Shown here: positions 24,452-33,872 of the stretch, piece by piece | Numbering within the stretch: the first letter of the stretch is position 1 | Layout: every line of letters begins with the position of its first letter | Source of the DNA: Niebla homalea | Taxonomy: Eukaryota > Ascomycota > Lecanoromycetes > Lecanorales > Ramalinaceae | Assembly: GCA_019925105.1 (NCBI GenBank) | Contig: JAHGAU010000008.1 | Coordinates: forward strand, 1,612,001-1,676,000 | Reading direction: 5' to 3' | Length of the DNA stretch: 64,000 bases | Position numbers and translations under genes: made by a program | The notes under the pieces: model-generated | Database searches by the model: none | What the model was told of the DNA's origin: nothing | Seen by the model: the letters and a program-made list of their open reading frames with translations, nothing else

Positions 24452-24766
24452 ATTGGGTCACTTTGATCTCACTTGAGGTGTAGCTCAAAGTCAGCGACCC
24501 AAAGTGAGAAGATCCAAGCAAAAGATGTTGTGGATAATCATTGGTCGGAGCTCTGTCGGAAATGCCGAGGTCCAGGCGTCCGATGACGCTCTCGACGCTT
24601 TCTGTGCGCCAGCCACCAAGCTCGTAATCGCTCTCGCCGCCTATTTGCTGCATGAAAGTCCGCTCAGAGGCTTCAACAACAGAATGAAGTGAACCTTTCC
24701 GAGTGGACCCAGTCCACAGCTTGCATTTCACCACTGTCTATACTGACCAACTTCCTAAGTATCGCC
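24452..24766. other. short intergenic
   Basis: 315 bp between two same-strand genes. It includes an in-frame upstream ATG at 24689 that would extend the hydrolase by 26 residues. Nothing else was seen. Confidence 0.5.
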
Positions 24767-26272
24767 ATGGACATGTCGAACAAGACTGCTATCCTAGGCA
24801 TCGTCTTGCCTAGGGTACCGCTACTCTCATGGACTGCGTTGTGGCATACCCTGGGCAGGACTTCGACATGCCATACATGGGATCTTCGAACGGAGCTCAT
24901 CATCAGATTTCTTCGCTCCGTTCTCAGCTCTCCAAGTCCACGTGGAGCCTTGGCCCAACAGCGCTCGACTCTTGTAGACCCGGGTATCAAAGGCAAGATA
25001 TGGATATCCAAAGTCACTTTTCCGCCGCCACCTGAGACTGACAGTGCCTTGGATCTTCTCTGTACAGCCATTGATCGGCTCAAGGAGGATTCTGCCGCCA
25101 CCTACAAAGTGCCAGATACTCTCCCCGTCGAAGCCGAGTGGACCGGGTTCCGGCCAAACGTGGACGCACAACGTCAAAGACCAGATCTTTCGGAGCAGCA
25201 ACATTTCGAGAAGCTACAGGGAGACGTCAGAAATCCACTGACGATCCTGTACTTTCATGGAGGAGCTTACATCATGATGGACCCCGCCACACATCGTGAA
25301 CCCGTTTCAAAGCTCTGTCGTTTGACCGGAGGGCGAGCCTTGAGCGTTCGCTATCGCCTCGTACCTCAGAACCCGTTCCCAGCCGCCTTGCTAGATGCTT
25401 TTATCGTCTACGTATCGTTACTCTACCCACCACAAGGCTCCTACCACGACCCTGTCGACCCCTCGCAGATCGTCCTGGCTGGCGATTCAGCGGGGGGGCA
25501 TCTCGTGGTGTCGCTGGTACAGCTCCTACTGCAGATCAATCGGGACTCCGAAAGGATCGAACGAGCCTCGTTTGACTTCCACGGCAGCAAAATATTGTTG
25601 CCCCTTCCATTGCCAGCTGGCTCAGCATGCGCCTCACCGTGGTTGGATATGACGCATTGTATGCCCTCAGAGTTCAGCAATCGACAGTATGACTATTTGC
25701 CGCCACCCCTCACCAAAGAGCAAGTCTCCAAGTGGCCTGCAGATGAGATATGGCCAACTAAGCCTCCTCGTGGGGATCTGTTCTGTAACACCGATCTTCT
25801 GAATCACCCATTCGTGTCGCCAGCCGGCGCAAAGGACTGGACAGGCGCGCCTCCCATCTGGATGGCATATGGTACAGAAATGATTGTGGACGGCGGCAAG
25901 CAGGTCGCGAGCCGGATGGCAAGACAGGGAGTCCAGGTTCAGTGGGAGCAATGGGAAGCGATGTGTCATTGCTTTGGAATGGTGCTCTTACAGACGGACA
26001 TGTCAAGGCATTTCTTTAATGACTGGGCAGAAGCGATAAAGGGAATGGTCGAGCCGCAATTGGCTGGTGTGGAGAGGACTTGTGACGGCGTACAAACGAA
26101 GGCCGTTCTCTTCGGAGTCCAGGCATCCAAAGAAACAGGCAAGGAGACACAGCTAGATCTCAAGACTTTGGCCGTCATGAGCGATGAAGAGGTCGATGCG
26201 CGAATGCAATCGGCCATGGAGGCAAGAAGGGACAATCCAAAGCTCGCCGAGCAAGTCACGCCGAAGCTGTGA
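24767..26272 (+). CDS. HSL-type alpha/beta hydrolase (esterase/deacetylase)
   Basis: Single exon, 501 aa from the ATG at 24767, chosen over 24689 for its GCCATGG context. The oxyanion-hole motif HGGAYIM begins at about residue 164. The nucleophile elbow GDSAGG has Ser at about 241. The presumed acid is in GTEMIVDGGK and the catalytic His in EAMCHCFGM. This set and order is that of the hormone-sensitive-lipase/arylacetamide-deacetylase family. It hydrolyses small esters or amides; the natural substrate is unknown. A hydrophobic stretch near the N terminus (ILGIVLPRVPLLSWTALW) could anchor it to a membrane. The C-terminal ~70 residues are a charged extension. It lies 315 bp downstream of the HAD gene on the same strand. 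Confidence 0.9.
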   Translation: MDMSNKTAILGIVLPRVPLLSWTALWHTLGRTSTCHTWDLRTELIIRFLRSVLSSPSPRGALAQQRSTLVDPGIKGKIWISKVTFPPPPETDSALDLLCTAIDRLKEDSAATYKVPDTLPVEAEWTGFRPNVDAQRQRPDLSEQQHFEKLQGDVRNPLTILYFHGGAYIMMDPATHREPVSKLCRLTGGRALSVRYRLVPQNPFPAALLDAFIVYVSLLYPPQGSYHDPVDPSQIVLAGDSAGGHLVVSLVQLLLQINRDSERIERASFDFHGSKILLPLPLPAGSACASPWLDMTHCMPSEFSNRQYDYLPPPLTKEQVSKWPADEIWPTKPPRGDLFCNTDLLNHPFVSPAGAKDWTGAPPIWMAYGTEMIVDGGKQVASRMARQGVQVQWEQWEAMCHCFGMVLLQTDMSRHFFNDWAEAIKGMVEPQLAGVERTCDGVQTKAVLFGVQASKETGKETQLDLKTLAVMSDEEVDARMQSAMEARRDNPKLAEQVTPKL

Positions 26273-27992
26273 TAGTTCTTTCGTTGGGCACGTGATCTTT
26301 ACAGAGAAAGCGGCACCGAAACGCGATATCTAACAGCATGCAACTCTTGTCGCGTGGGTGTCACGAATACAAACCCCATATGGGGTGTGAGCCCTTTTCA
26401 GCAATTCGGGTAAGCCGACAGCTTATCAGAAGAGCCTCAAAGGGACCCGGTTACGGCAGTGGTCGCTGCTTCGCTCCCGGCGTCCCACGCGTTGGCCTTC
26501 TAGAAGCAAGCTAATTAGCTAGCATTAGGCCCTCCTTTATTCCCTCTGCCATAGTATCCTTTGTCATGGCTCCACAAGGTCAGATGCCAAACACGCGTGC
26601 TGATTCGCCGTAGCGGTGCGCGCATAACTCTACTGGCCCGTCCTTGCAAAAGGTAAAAGCAAAGATGCGATGGAACAAGTGGGGGAGGCAAACAGAGCCA
26701 AAGGATTTTGAGTAATCAGGCTGCAGCTTTCCCCATCGTGTGACAGGCGCGTTCGGGGCTCAGCGAAGGATCGAGGGGCAGCGCGAGCTTGCAGACGTGC
26801 AAGAAGAGAGCAGCGCCAGGTGTAGAGTACAAATGTTGTCGTACTGGTAGGGTACGTGATACGGACTCAACATAAAATTGCGAAAAGCTTTTACTTTTGG
26901 AGGGGTTTTTTTTTGGCGTCTCGCTTTTCTCTTTTTTATGTATTGGATGGATGGGGGGGAAGGTTTCTAGCTAAGATCTTACCTTGGGGAGAATGCATAT
27001 TCTGGCCACGCCCCTTTCTCAAGTATCCCTTCTGCCCTTCACGCAGGGAGCCCCGCAATTTTCCCTTTGCAGCACAAATGATGTAAGGGAATGGATAGAG
27101 CGGCCAAAGGGGGGTTTCTTGTTTGATGATGCGTCTTTTTATTTCCTATCGCCTTTGAACGTTTCCTTCGACATTCATCATCGGTGCATTGACGTGTCAC
27201 CCTGTTTAATCTGCCTGCATCAGACTTATCAGTCCACGTTCCAAGTGGAATCTATTTGTGGCTCTCCTCGCGTGTGGGCACTGGGCAACGTGGAATCGCC
27301 ACCAACCACCCAGTGCCAACCGGTTGCCTGTTCCCTCTTTTCCAAGACCCTTTTCCGCGCTAGCGGTAATTCGAAGAGAATAGCACCGTTGAAGCAGCCT
27401 AAGTATTTAGTTTGGATGTGAATCCGATTGGTCATAGCCCGCGTTTCAAGCACACCACTCATCTTGCGACTAAAAAAGCAAAACGCTGCTGGAGAACAAC
27501 GTGGATCGGATATCTGATAATATCTGAATCAAAGCCAGAACCTTCAACTCCTCCCTAGGTCGGATTCGTTGGTACTGTGCTCACCATCTTCATCATTCCA
27601 CCATCTGCTGTCGCAACTCGCAAATCACCTTTGCGTGAACAAGGAAGAGACGAGCACCGACCTGTTCTACGGAATTAAAGAAAAAGGAAAAAAGAAAAGG
27701 GAAAAAGGGAAAAGGGGGTACGTGGGTACTTGAGATTTGTGCATAGAGCTAAGGCTGCATTCCGTTGGACACCTCCTTGCTCATTGCTGGCCTAGTCGCC
27801 CGCGTAGCCCAATAAGCATCTGCATCACGGCAGATCATCCCTTGACTCGCATTCTTCGCAACAAACAATCCAGAGTTCTCTGGCTTGTCATACATCACCA
27901 TTTCCTCCTCTCCTCGCGCTGACGACTACGAGCCCACCATCTCCACCTCGTATCGCCAAAGGCCCAGTGCAATACTGAAATAACACCTCAAC
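26273..27992. other. long intergenic / GDS1 leader region
   Basis: 1.7 kb without a supportable gene. The last part is probably the promoter and a long 5' leader of the GDS1-like gene. It holds T-runs near 26900 and an A/G-only tract of about 40 bp at 27676-27718. Open frames at 26856-27462 overlap on both strands and show no family features. Confidence 0.5.
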
Positions 27993-29417
27993 ATGCCCTA
28001 TGATACCAGGAGAAAGTCGCTGTCCTTGCCTTCGCTGGGGATCCAACTGCCCAGCGCCTCCCGAGCTCACCGCCCTTCCGTCTCCAAAGCCTCACCCACG
28101 CAAGAACGCCCGTCCCCACCTCAAGCCCCTCCCTCGAAGAAAGTGAAGCGATCGCATCCATCCGGATCATCGAGTCCTACTCAGACGCCTCGACCTCGAT
28201 CATCTACATCCTCCTCCGTCACCAAAAACGTCTCCTTCGCGGAGAGACCCAAGAGTAGTGGGAGGAATGCATACGAGAACACACCACCATCGTCGCCAGA
28301 GCCATCGGGCCACAGCAAGTACGATACTGTCGGGACAAGTGATGAGATTGTCGTTGGCGTCATCCAACAGCTGGAGCAAACTGGGAATCGACCGCACATG
28401 ATCAAGGAGCTGGCGACGGTCTTGTCAAGTGTCAGCGATGCAGTGTCCAGGTATGAAAGCGCTTCTAGCCTCAGGTCAAGCCCTCTTATTAACCTTAGCA
28501 GTTCCGCAAATCCTGGTGCACTTCTATCGTCTCGCCTGGCAGCATACCTCAAGCGACCAGGCTGGTCGGCACTCTCACCTTGTCCGATTGAAAAAGAGTT
28601 GACAACTGTCCACCCGCGCAAGATCTATTACTCCCTGACGACCAAACCTCGACAACCCTTGCCGATGGATTCCTCCGACCTCTTCACCTCAGCTCAAGCA
28701 GGTGGCAAGGGTGGCAAACGCATCATTTCCCCTAGTATCAGCAGCGCTAGTGTGGACGAGGATGCCGAAGCGGCCGAAGAGAGGAAGCGAGATGCCCTGA
28801 GTCCGAGCCCTGAGGTCGACCTTTCATCGCATGAGATGGAGGATGCGTCTACGAACCATGAGATGGCTTTCGTCACACCTCCGACACCTGGCGCTTCCTT
28901 CTCCGGTCGATCTAGCATGAGTCGAGAGAATTCGAATGCGATGGCGGACGGCATGCTGTCACATAGCCAACGGGCGGCGAGTCCCCCGTTGGAGAACGAG
29001 GAACGCGACTTTACGGTGCTTGCTCGCAGTGTACGCATGCGCGGTATGAGTCTGGATGATGCGAGCGTGCGGCCGAGCACCGAGATTGCCAACGTGTCGC
29101 TCAACGAGGATAATGAAGAAGAAAAAGCCAAATTCAACCGGGAGGCTGCCGAGGCGCTCTTCGGCAGCGACAGCCCTCACATTCTCGGTCCAGCTATCGC
29201 CAGCAGTCCGCTAGCCAAGCCGGCACACTCGGTTGAGGAACAAAGAAAGGAAGAACAAATGCAGCAGAGTGCAGCAATTGACGAGGATGTGGTCATGCAC
29301 GAGGAACCAGTCATGTCCGTACTCGGAGACAGCGGGGCTGGATTGACCTGGGACACTCGCGAGCCGGAAGACATACAGATTGAAGATCTTGATGATCTGT
29401 TCGATTCTACCTGTTGA
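27993..29417 (+). CDS. GDS1-like winged-helix protein
   Basis: The N terminus MPYDTRRKSLSLPSLGIQLP is typical of fungal GDS1-type proteins. The core DEIVVGVIQQLEQTGNRPHM..IKELATVLSS..LLSSRLAAYLKRPGW..HPRKIYYSLTT is the GDS1 winged helix, a putative nuclear DNA-binding domain. The frame is open throughout, but a 48-bp intron (28451..28498, GTATGA..CCTTAG) almost certainly interrupts it. Removing it turns VSRYESASSLR..NLSSSANPGALL into VSSSANPGALL, the uninterrupted helix expected for the family. Exons 27993..28450 and 28499..29417 give 458 aa. The rest is disordered, Ser/Glu-rich and acidic at the C terminus (IQIEDLDDLFD), resembling an acidic activation tail. Yeast GDS1 is tied to nuclear-mitochondrial signalling; the role here is inferred only. 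Confidence 0.85.
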   Translation: MPYDTRRKSLSLPSLGIQLPSASRAHRPSVSKASPTQERPSPPQAPPSKKVKRSHPSGSSSPTQTPRPRSSTSSSVTKNVSFAERPKSSGRNAYENTPPSSPEPSGHSKYDTVGTSDEIVVGVIQQLEQTGNRPHMIKELATVLSSVSDAVSRYESASSLRSSPLINLSSSANPGALLSSRLAAYLKRPGWSALSPCPIEKELTTVHPRKIYYSLTTKPRQPLPMDSSDLFTSAQAGGKGGKRIISPSISSASVDEDAEAAEERKRDALSPSPEVDLSSHEMEDASTNHEMAFVTPPTPGASFSGRSSMSRENSNAMADGMLSHSQRAASPPLENEERDFTVLARSVRMRGMSLDDASVRPSTEIANVSLNEDNEEEKAKFNREAAEALFGSDSPHILGPAIASSPLAKPAHSVEEQRKEEQMQQSAAIDEDVVMHEEPVMSVLGDSGAGLTWDTREPEDIQIEDLDDLFDSTC

Positions 29418-30231
29418 TATGTGGAAGAGATTTTATGGAGCTGGGTGGCTCCTGATGTAGGAGGGAAATCGTGGGGCAAGATTGTTGAAAGCTTTCTAGA
29501 CGGATACCCCCTCTGCTCTTTTGATGCACCAGAAGAAAGAAACCTCCCACAGCTAGCCCATTCTTGTAGATACATGAAAACTGCGGATTGCATCGCTTGA
29601 AGTGAGCAAGTTGCTGCAGCGTGTCCACGCTGAGTCCAGGAGGCTTGCATCTGATGAGACAATTCCTTACCTGCATCAACCCCGCACAAATTGAGAGAAT
29701 ATTCAGATTATGGAGCACTCCGTAATCCGTCCTCCGTAATCCGTATGGACCTCCGCAATTGCTCCACTTTTTGGATCGATGTTACCCCGTACAAATACAA
29801 TCCGGGCGCTGTGCCTCGTGAAGCTGCATGAGCCTTTTTTTTTGAGTAGGGAATAGCTAAATTTATTGGTCCAGCCTTGTACATGTCTTGGCAACACCCG
29901 CCTTTTTGGTTTTTGGGCTTTGGGAGTTTAGGCTAGGCATTTGGCGCTAACGCTGTCGCACTTCTACTCGCTCATCACTTTTGGTAATTTTCCTGCTCCT
30001 CATCCACATTCTCGTCAAGATATCTTACCTGGCCATACGCCATCCCAAGGATCGAAATCTCGCAGCTTCTGGAGTTGTCGAGAGGCTACGATATAATCAC
30101 CATCTACTCTTTAGCTACAACAAACAGCGCACCTCCGCTACCTGTCAGCTATCAATCCTGCAGGCTTACTACTGCTTGAGTGACCGTCCAGACAATCCAA
30201 AATTCAAAATCCAGAATCAAAACCTTTCACC
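29418..30231. other. intergenic, no gene seen
   Basis: Contains 3' sequence of the GDS1-like gene and the promoter/leader of the SR gene. Near 29717-29746 a short tandem of CTCCGTAATCCGT-like 13-mers occurs. No gene was seen. Confidence 0.5.
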
Positions 30232-32116
30232 ATGGGCGACCCCGTCTCTGCCACCCGTCTGTATCTGGGCAATCTTCCTCGAGATGGTACGCTACCTTGT
30301 GATTGACTTGCCTGACTCTCCCGTGTACTGGTTGGTGCTCGACGTCGGGCTGGCAATGTGGTTTCTGGAGGCTTCAGACTATGGCTTCTTGCTGAGGTAC
30401 TGGGGATAACTGAGGACCACTGAGGATGGATCTGCTTCTGCACTTGGCTCATCAACTTTGCTTCGTGGATGGACTCTCGCTGACTGAAAGCTTCACCGGA
30501 GTGCAGTCACCAAGGAGGACGTCACCAACTTCTTCACCGACGGCCCAGGCACCATCAGCGAGATTAAGCTCATGAATGGCTTTGGCTTCGTCGAGTACGA
30601 GGACGCGGCTGATGCGCGGGATGTGGTACCTCGTACGTAATCTTCAATCCCATCCTGTATCTCCTTCTGATACTGACCCTTCTTCTCCCAGATTTCCGTA
30701 AGCATACGCGTGTAAGATCCTACTCGAGACAATGACACAAACTGACATTGGCACCTTTTGATTTCGCATAGATGGCATGGACATGAAAGGTCAACGCGTC
30801 ACTGTACAATTCGCCCGCGGCTCTCGTCCTCGCGACTATCCCATGCCTGATCGAACCCACCCTCGGCCCAGACGCACCGCTTTCCGTTTGTCCATCACTG
30901 GTCTCCCGGGGGACACTTCCTGGCAGGTTAGCTCTCCTCTCGTTATCTAATGCTCTTGGTCTGGACCTCTCATATCTTGAAAAAAAAAAAACAAAAAACA
31001 AGAAACGCGGTCCTCTGGACTGCTTTCCGGCCGCTCTGTTACCCCTTGCACGTTTGGAACGGGAGACTCTTGTGTCAAGCACGGGTGGTCATCTTGTCTG
31101 GCTTTTCCGTTGTCTCTGAGGGCCCTATCAAAATGTCTTCTCTATTCTAGGCTTGGTATGGCGGCGACTCTTGCTGCGATCTGGTGCCTTTTCGGAGCTC
31201 TGCTGGGCGGGGCGCTGCTCCTCTTTTCGCTCTCCTTTTGCGGCTGTCCTTTGCCTTGCCAAGGAAGAGAAACCTTGAAATGTGCTGTCTGTCTTGCTTT
31301 CCGGGTCTGGCTAGGGGACTGTTCTCTGTTGTTGCTCTTTATTGGAGACTTTGGAATCTGATATGCTGCTGGCCGCCAACTTACCCGGACCTTAGGATCT
31401 GAAAGATTTCGCTCGCCGCTCGGCACTGGATGTGGTCTATTCCGAAGTTGGCCGTGATCGTGATGGCAAGGGGTTGGTGTCCTTCTTCTCTATCAATTTG
31501 AACATCACTGATAGATATGGGGCTAGGTTTGTCGAGTTTGAAACAGCCGCGGACCTGAAAACCGCTGCTGATAAGCTCGATAATCAAGATTTCAAGGGCA
31601 GCAATGTCCACTGCTTCCCTGATGTAATACCTGATCTCCCCCCTTCCTCAACCCCCCGTCCGTCACTGATCCCTTCCTCAGATACAAGACGAGATCCCTG
31701 GCCGCAATGATCGCTACCGCTCTCGCTCCCCTCCGCCCTTCCGTCGCGGAGGTTATCCTCCTCGTGGAGGCTATGACGACTACCGTGGCCCACCACCTCG
31801 CCGCGGCTACACCCCACCTCGCGAAGACTACCGTCGCCGCTCCCCACCTCCACGCGACTACGACTACTCCCGCGGCTACCGCTCTCCACCTCCACGCGGT
31901 CCACCCCGCGGGCCCCCCATCGACGAGCCTTACCCACCTCCCCGCGGCGGCTACCGAGAGCCAGACCCTTACGGCGGTCCGCCTCCCCGACGAGGTGGTT
32001 ATGACGATGGATACGGTGGAGCCAATGGATATGATCGCCCGCCTAGAAGGACACCACCGCCTCCGAGGGGTTATGGAGGCGGGTACGATGAGCGCATGCC
32101 TCCGCGATATTGGTGA
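30232..32116 (+). CDS. SR-type splicing factor with two RRMs (Srp2-like)
   Basis: Pre-mRNA splicing regulator in the nucleus. Seven exons (30232..30286, 30507..30632, 30692..30697, 30772..30926, 31396..31472, 31527..31623, 31682..32116) give 316 aa. RRM1 has RNP2 LYLGNLP and RNP1-like GFGFVEYED, ending VVPHFHGMDMKGQRVTVQFA. RRM2 begins RLSITGLPGDTSWQDLKDF, the SWQDLKD block marking SR proteins with a pseudo-RRM. The tail is rich in RS, RGG and Pro-Arg (YRSRSPPP, RRGGYDD). The third exon is only six nucleotides (ATTTCC); it completes HFH and keeps RRM1 in frame. The fourth intron is 469 bp, long for this window. The gene converges on the U2SURP homologue, another splicing factor. Confidence 0.92.
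30692..30697 (+). other. 6-nt microexon in the SR gene
   Basis: ATTTCC is flanked by TTCTCCCAG upstream and GTAAGC downstream. The introns on either side (30633..30691, 30698..30771) have GTACGT and GTAAGC donors and CCCAG and GCATAG acceptors. Including it gives VVPHFHGMD, matching the SR consensus VVPxFHGxD. Skipping it joins C to AT and still keeps the frame but drops two conserved residues. Confidence 0.85.
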
Positions 32117-32623
32117 TTCTCTCCTCTTCCCGTCGTTCCACTTTTCCACCACAGCTGCATCTCCCCAATTTTCAGGGGCAGTTCGCTCATGCAAAACAGA
32201 CCGCCTTACAAACCATCCAGCCCAGACTGGGGAGAGGAAGTGAATATCGGGGTCGAGGAGAGCTGACCCATCGTCTTGCCATCTAGAAGTTCACGAAATG
32301 AGTTGTCTGGCCGAGGGCCGTCCCGAATGGCAGTCTTAAAAGTCCCTTGAAGATCGGATCGTTGTAAGTAGGGGACGACAGCACCTTTGCTTAAGCATGA
32401 CTCCCTCCGGAGTCATGGTATGCTGGTTGTACTGTGCCATACAATGTAAACTACTGTTTCAATTGGCGAAAACGGCAAAGGGCAAGCTGTTATCATTGAT
32501 CGAGAAGGAGGGGTCAGGAGTCATTGGTGGGCCACAGCAACTTTCGCAAATGGCTCCGGAAAAGTCTTGTGGAGAAATGATACACGATGATTGCTATCAT
32601 AATCTGACCTATTTCACCATTGC

Positions 32624-32702
32624 TCTCTCTCTCTCTCCCCCCCCTCTCTCCCCCGCTCTCTCTCTTCCGCCCCCTCTCTCTTCCGCCCCCTCTCTCTTCC
32701 AG
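32624..32702. repeat. CT microsatellite with 17-bp units
   Basis: Starts as (CT)n, continues through C-runs, then repeats CTCTCTCTTCCGCCCCC-like units of about 17 bp before ending at CTTCCAG. Confidence 0.85.
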
Positions 32703-33264
32703 TCTTCACATGCACAGCCATCAACTTACCCCAAGATACATCCCTATCGCACCAACCACCACCCATAGTATCCTCAACACTAATCCATTCCCCAATCATT
32801 ACCCCCCACCCCAAAGCCTTCTCCCCAATGCTCAAACTTCCTCCACCTTCCTACTCTCGGTGATGTATATCTCCTACCATCTATCCAATTCCTCCCCCCT
32901 CTACTCATTGCTGGTTGGACAACTCACCTCCCCGCGGCCCCCCCCGGGGAATGTGTTCCCCCATTCACGCTTCCTCCCGCGCTTTCTTCCTTTACCTCCA
33001 CCGTTGTCACACATATGCATATACATACATCTCTCTCCCAACCCATCGCTTCCACAGCGTCGTGTTGTGTTGTGTTGCGCTACCAACCAGCCCAAGCCAA
33101 CCAACCATCCCGTCCACTCAATTCACTTAATTCATTACCCCACTTTACCCGCCAGCCTGACCGGGGGGGGAACAAAGGGCTTAGGCACAGCATTCACCCT
33201 CCCTTGGTTTTTGAAATGGAAAAGCGCGGCAAATAGATGCGGAGGTAGGACTTGAGTAGAGTTA

Positions 33265-33580
33265 TGGTTGGGTGGGAGGGTTATCGGGGGGTTTTGGATG
33301 ATTGGGGGGGATGGATGGGTGGGTGGAGTGGATGGGGAGATATGGGATTGGGTGGAGTGGAGTGGACAGGATGGGGGGGGGTTGGGTGCGGTGGACGGGG
33401 ATAGAGGCGGGGTGTGTCGCGCGGGAGTGGTTGGGGGACGAGATGTAGGGAAGGGATGACGGGATGGGGAAGGGGGGGACGCGCGAGGGTGATGGGACAG
33501 AGGGTTGGGTTGGAGTGGTGGTATGTGTGAGGGGAGGGTTGCGGTGGGGGTGGGAAGAGCATGGGGCAGAGGTGGGTAAG
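33265..33580 (+). repeat. G-rich, quadruplex-prone tract
   Basis: Plus strand is dominated by GGGTGG, GGATGG and longer G-runs with almost no C for about 300 bp. Many closely spaced G-runs make quadruplex formation possible. It is imperfect and not a clean tandem repeat. Confidence 0.7.
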
Positions 33581-33872
33581 GGTGAGGATCAGGGTGGAAG
33601 ACGATGAGCTTGTGTTTGATTCTTTTCAGAAAGCTAAAATGGGGCTGAAGTGATTGTACTATGTGAAATAAAGGGGTTGATGTGGCTTCCCCATGTTGTC
33701 TTCACATTATGATATTCTCTTGTAGCTGACTACTGAAGGGAATTAATTTGTCACTGCGAGCCAGATGCGGGAGCTGAGCCATTGCACGATATAAATGCAG
33801 GGCTCCATATCTCTTCCCCTGCTCTATGGTGTCGTGTCATCTTTTTGAATTGGACTGCTGAAGCAAATGCGT

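Larger units (their letters stand above)
32117..33872. other. convergent intergenic with opposed low-complexity tracts
   Basis: 1.75 kb between the 3' ends of two splicing-factor genes. 32620 to about 33135 is C/T-rich on plus. About 33265-33580 is G-rich on plus with runs of six to nine G. No gene: frames here encode only Pro/Ser/Leu or Gly/Trp runs. Confidence 0.75.

Noticed and set aside
32397..33562. Pro/Ser/Leu-rich and Gly/Trp-rich frames in the convergent spacer
   Set aside because: They are produced by low-complexity DNA and mirrored on both strands.
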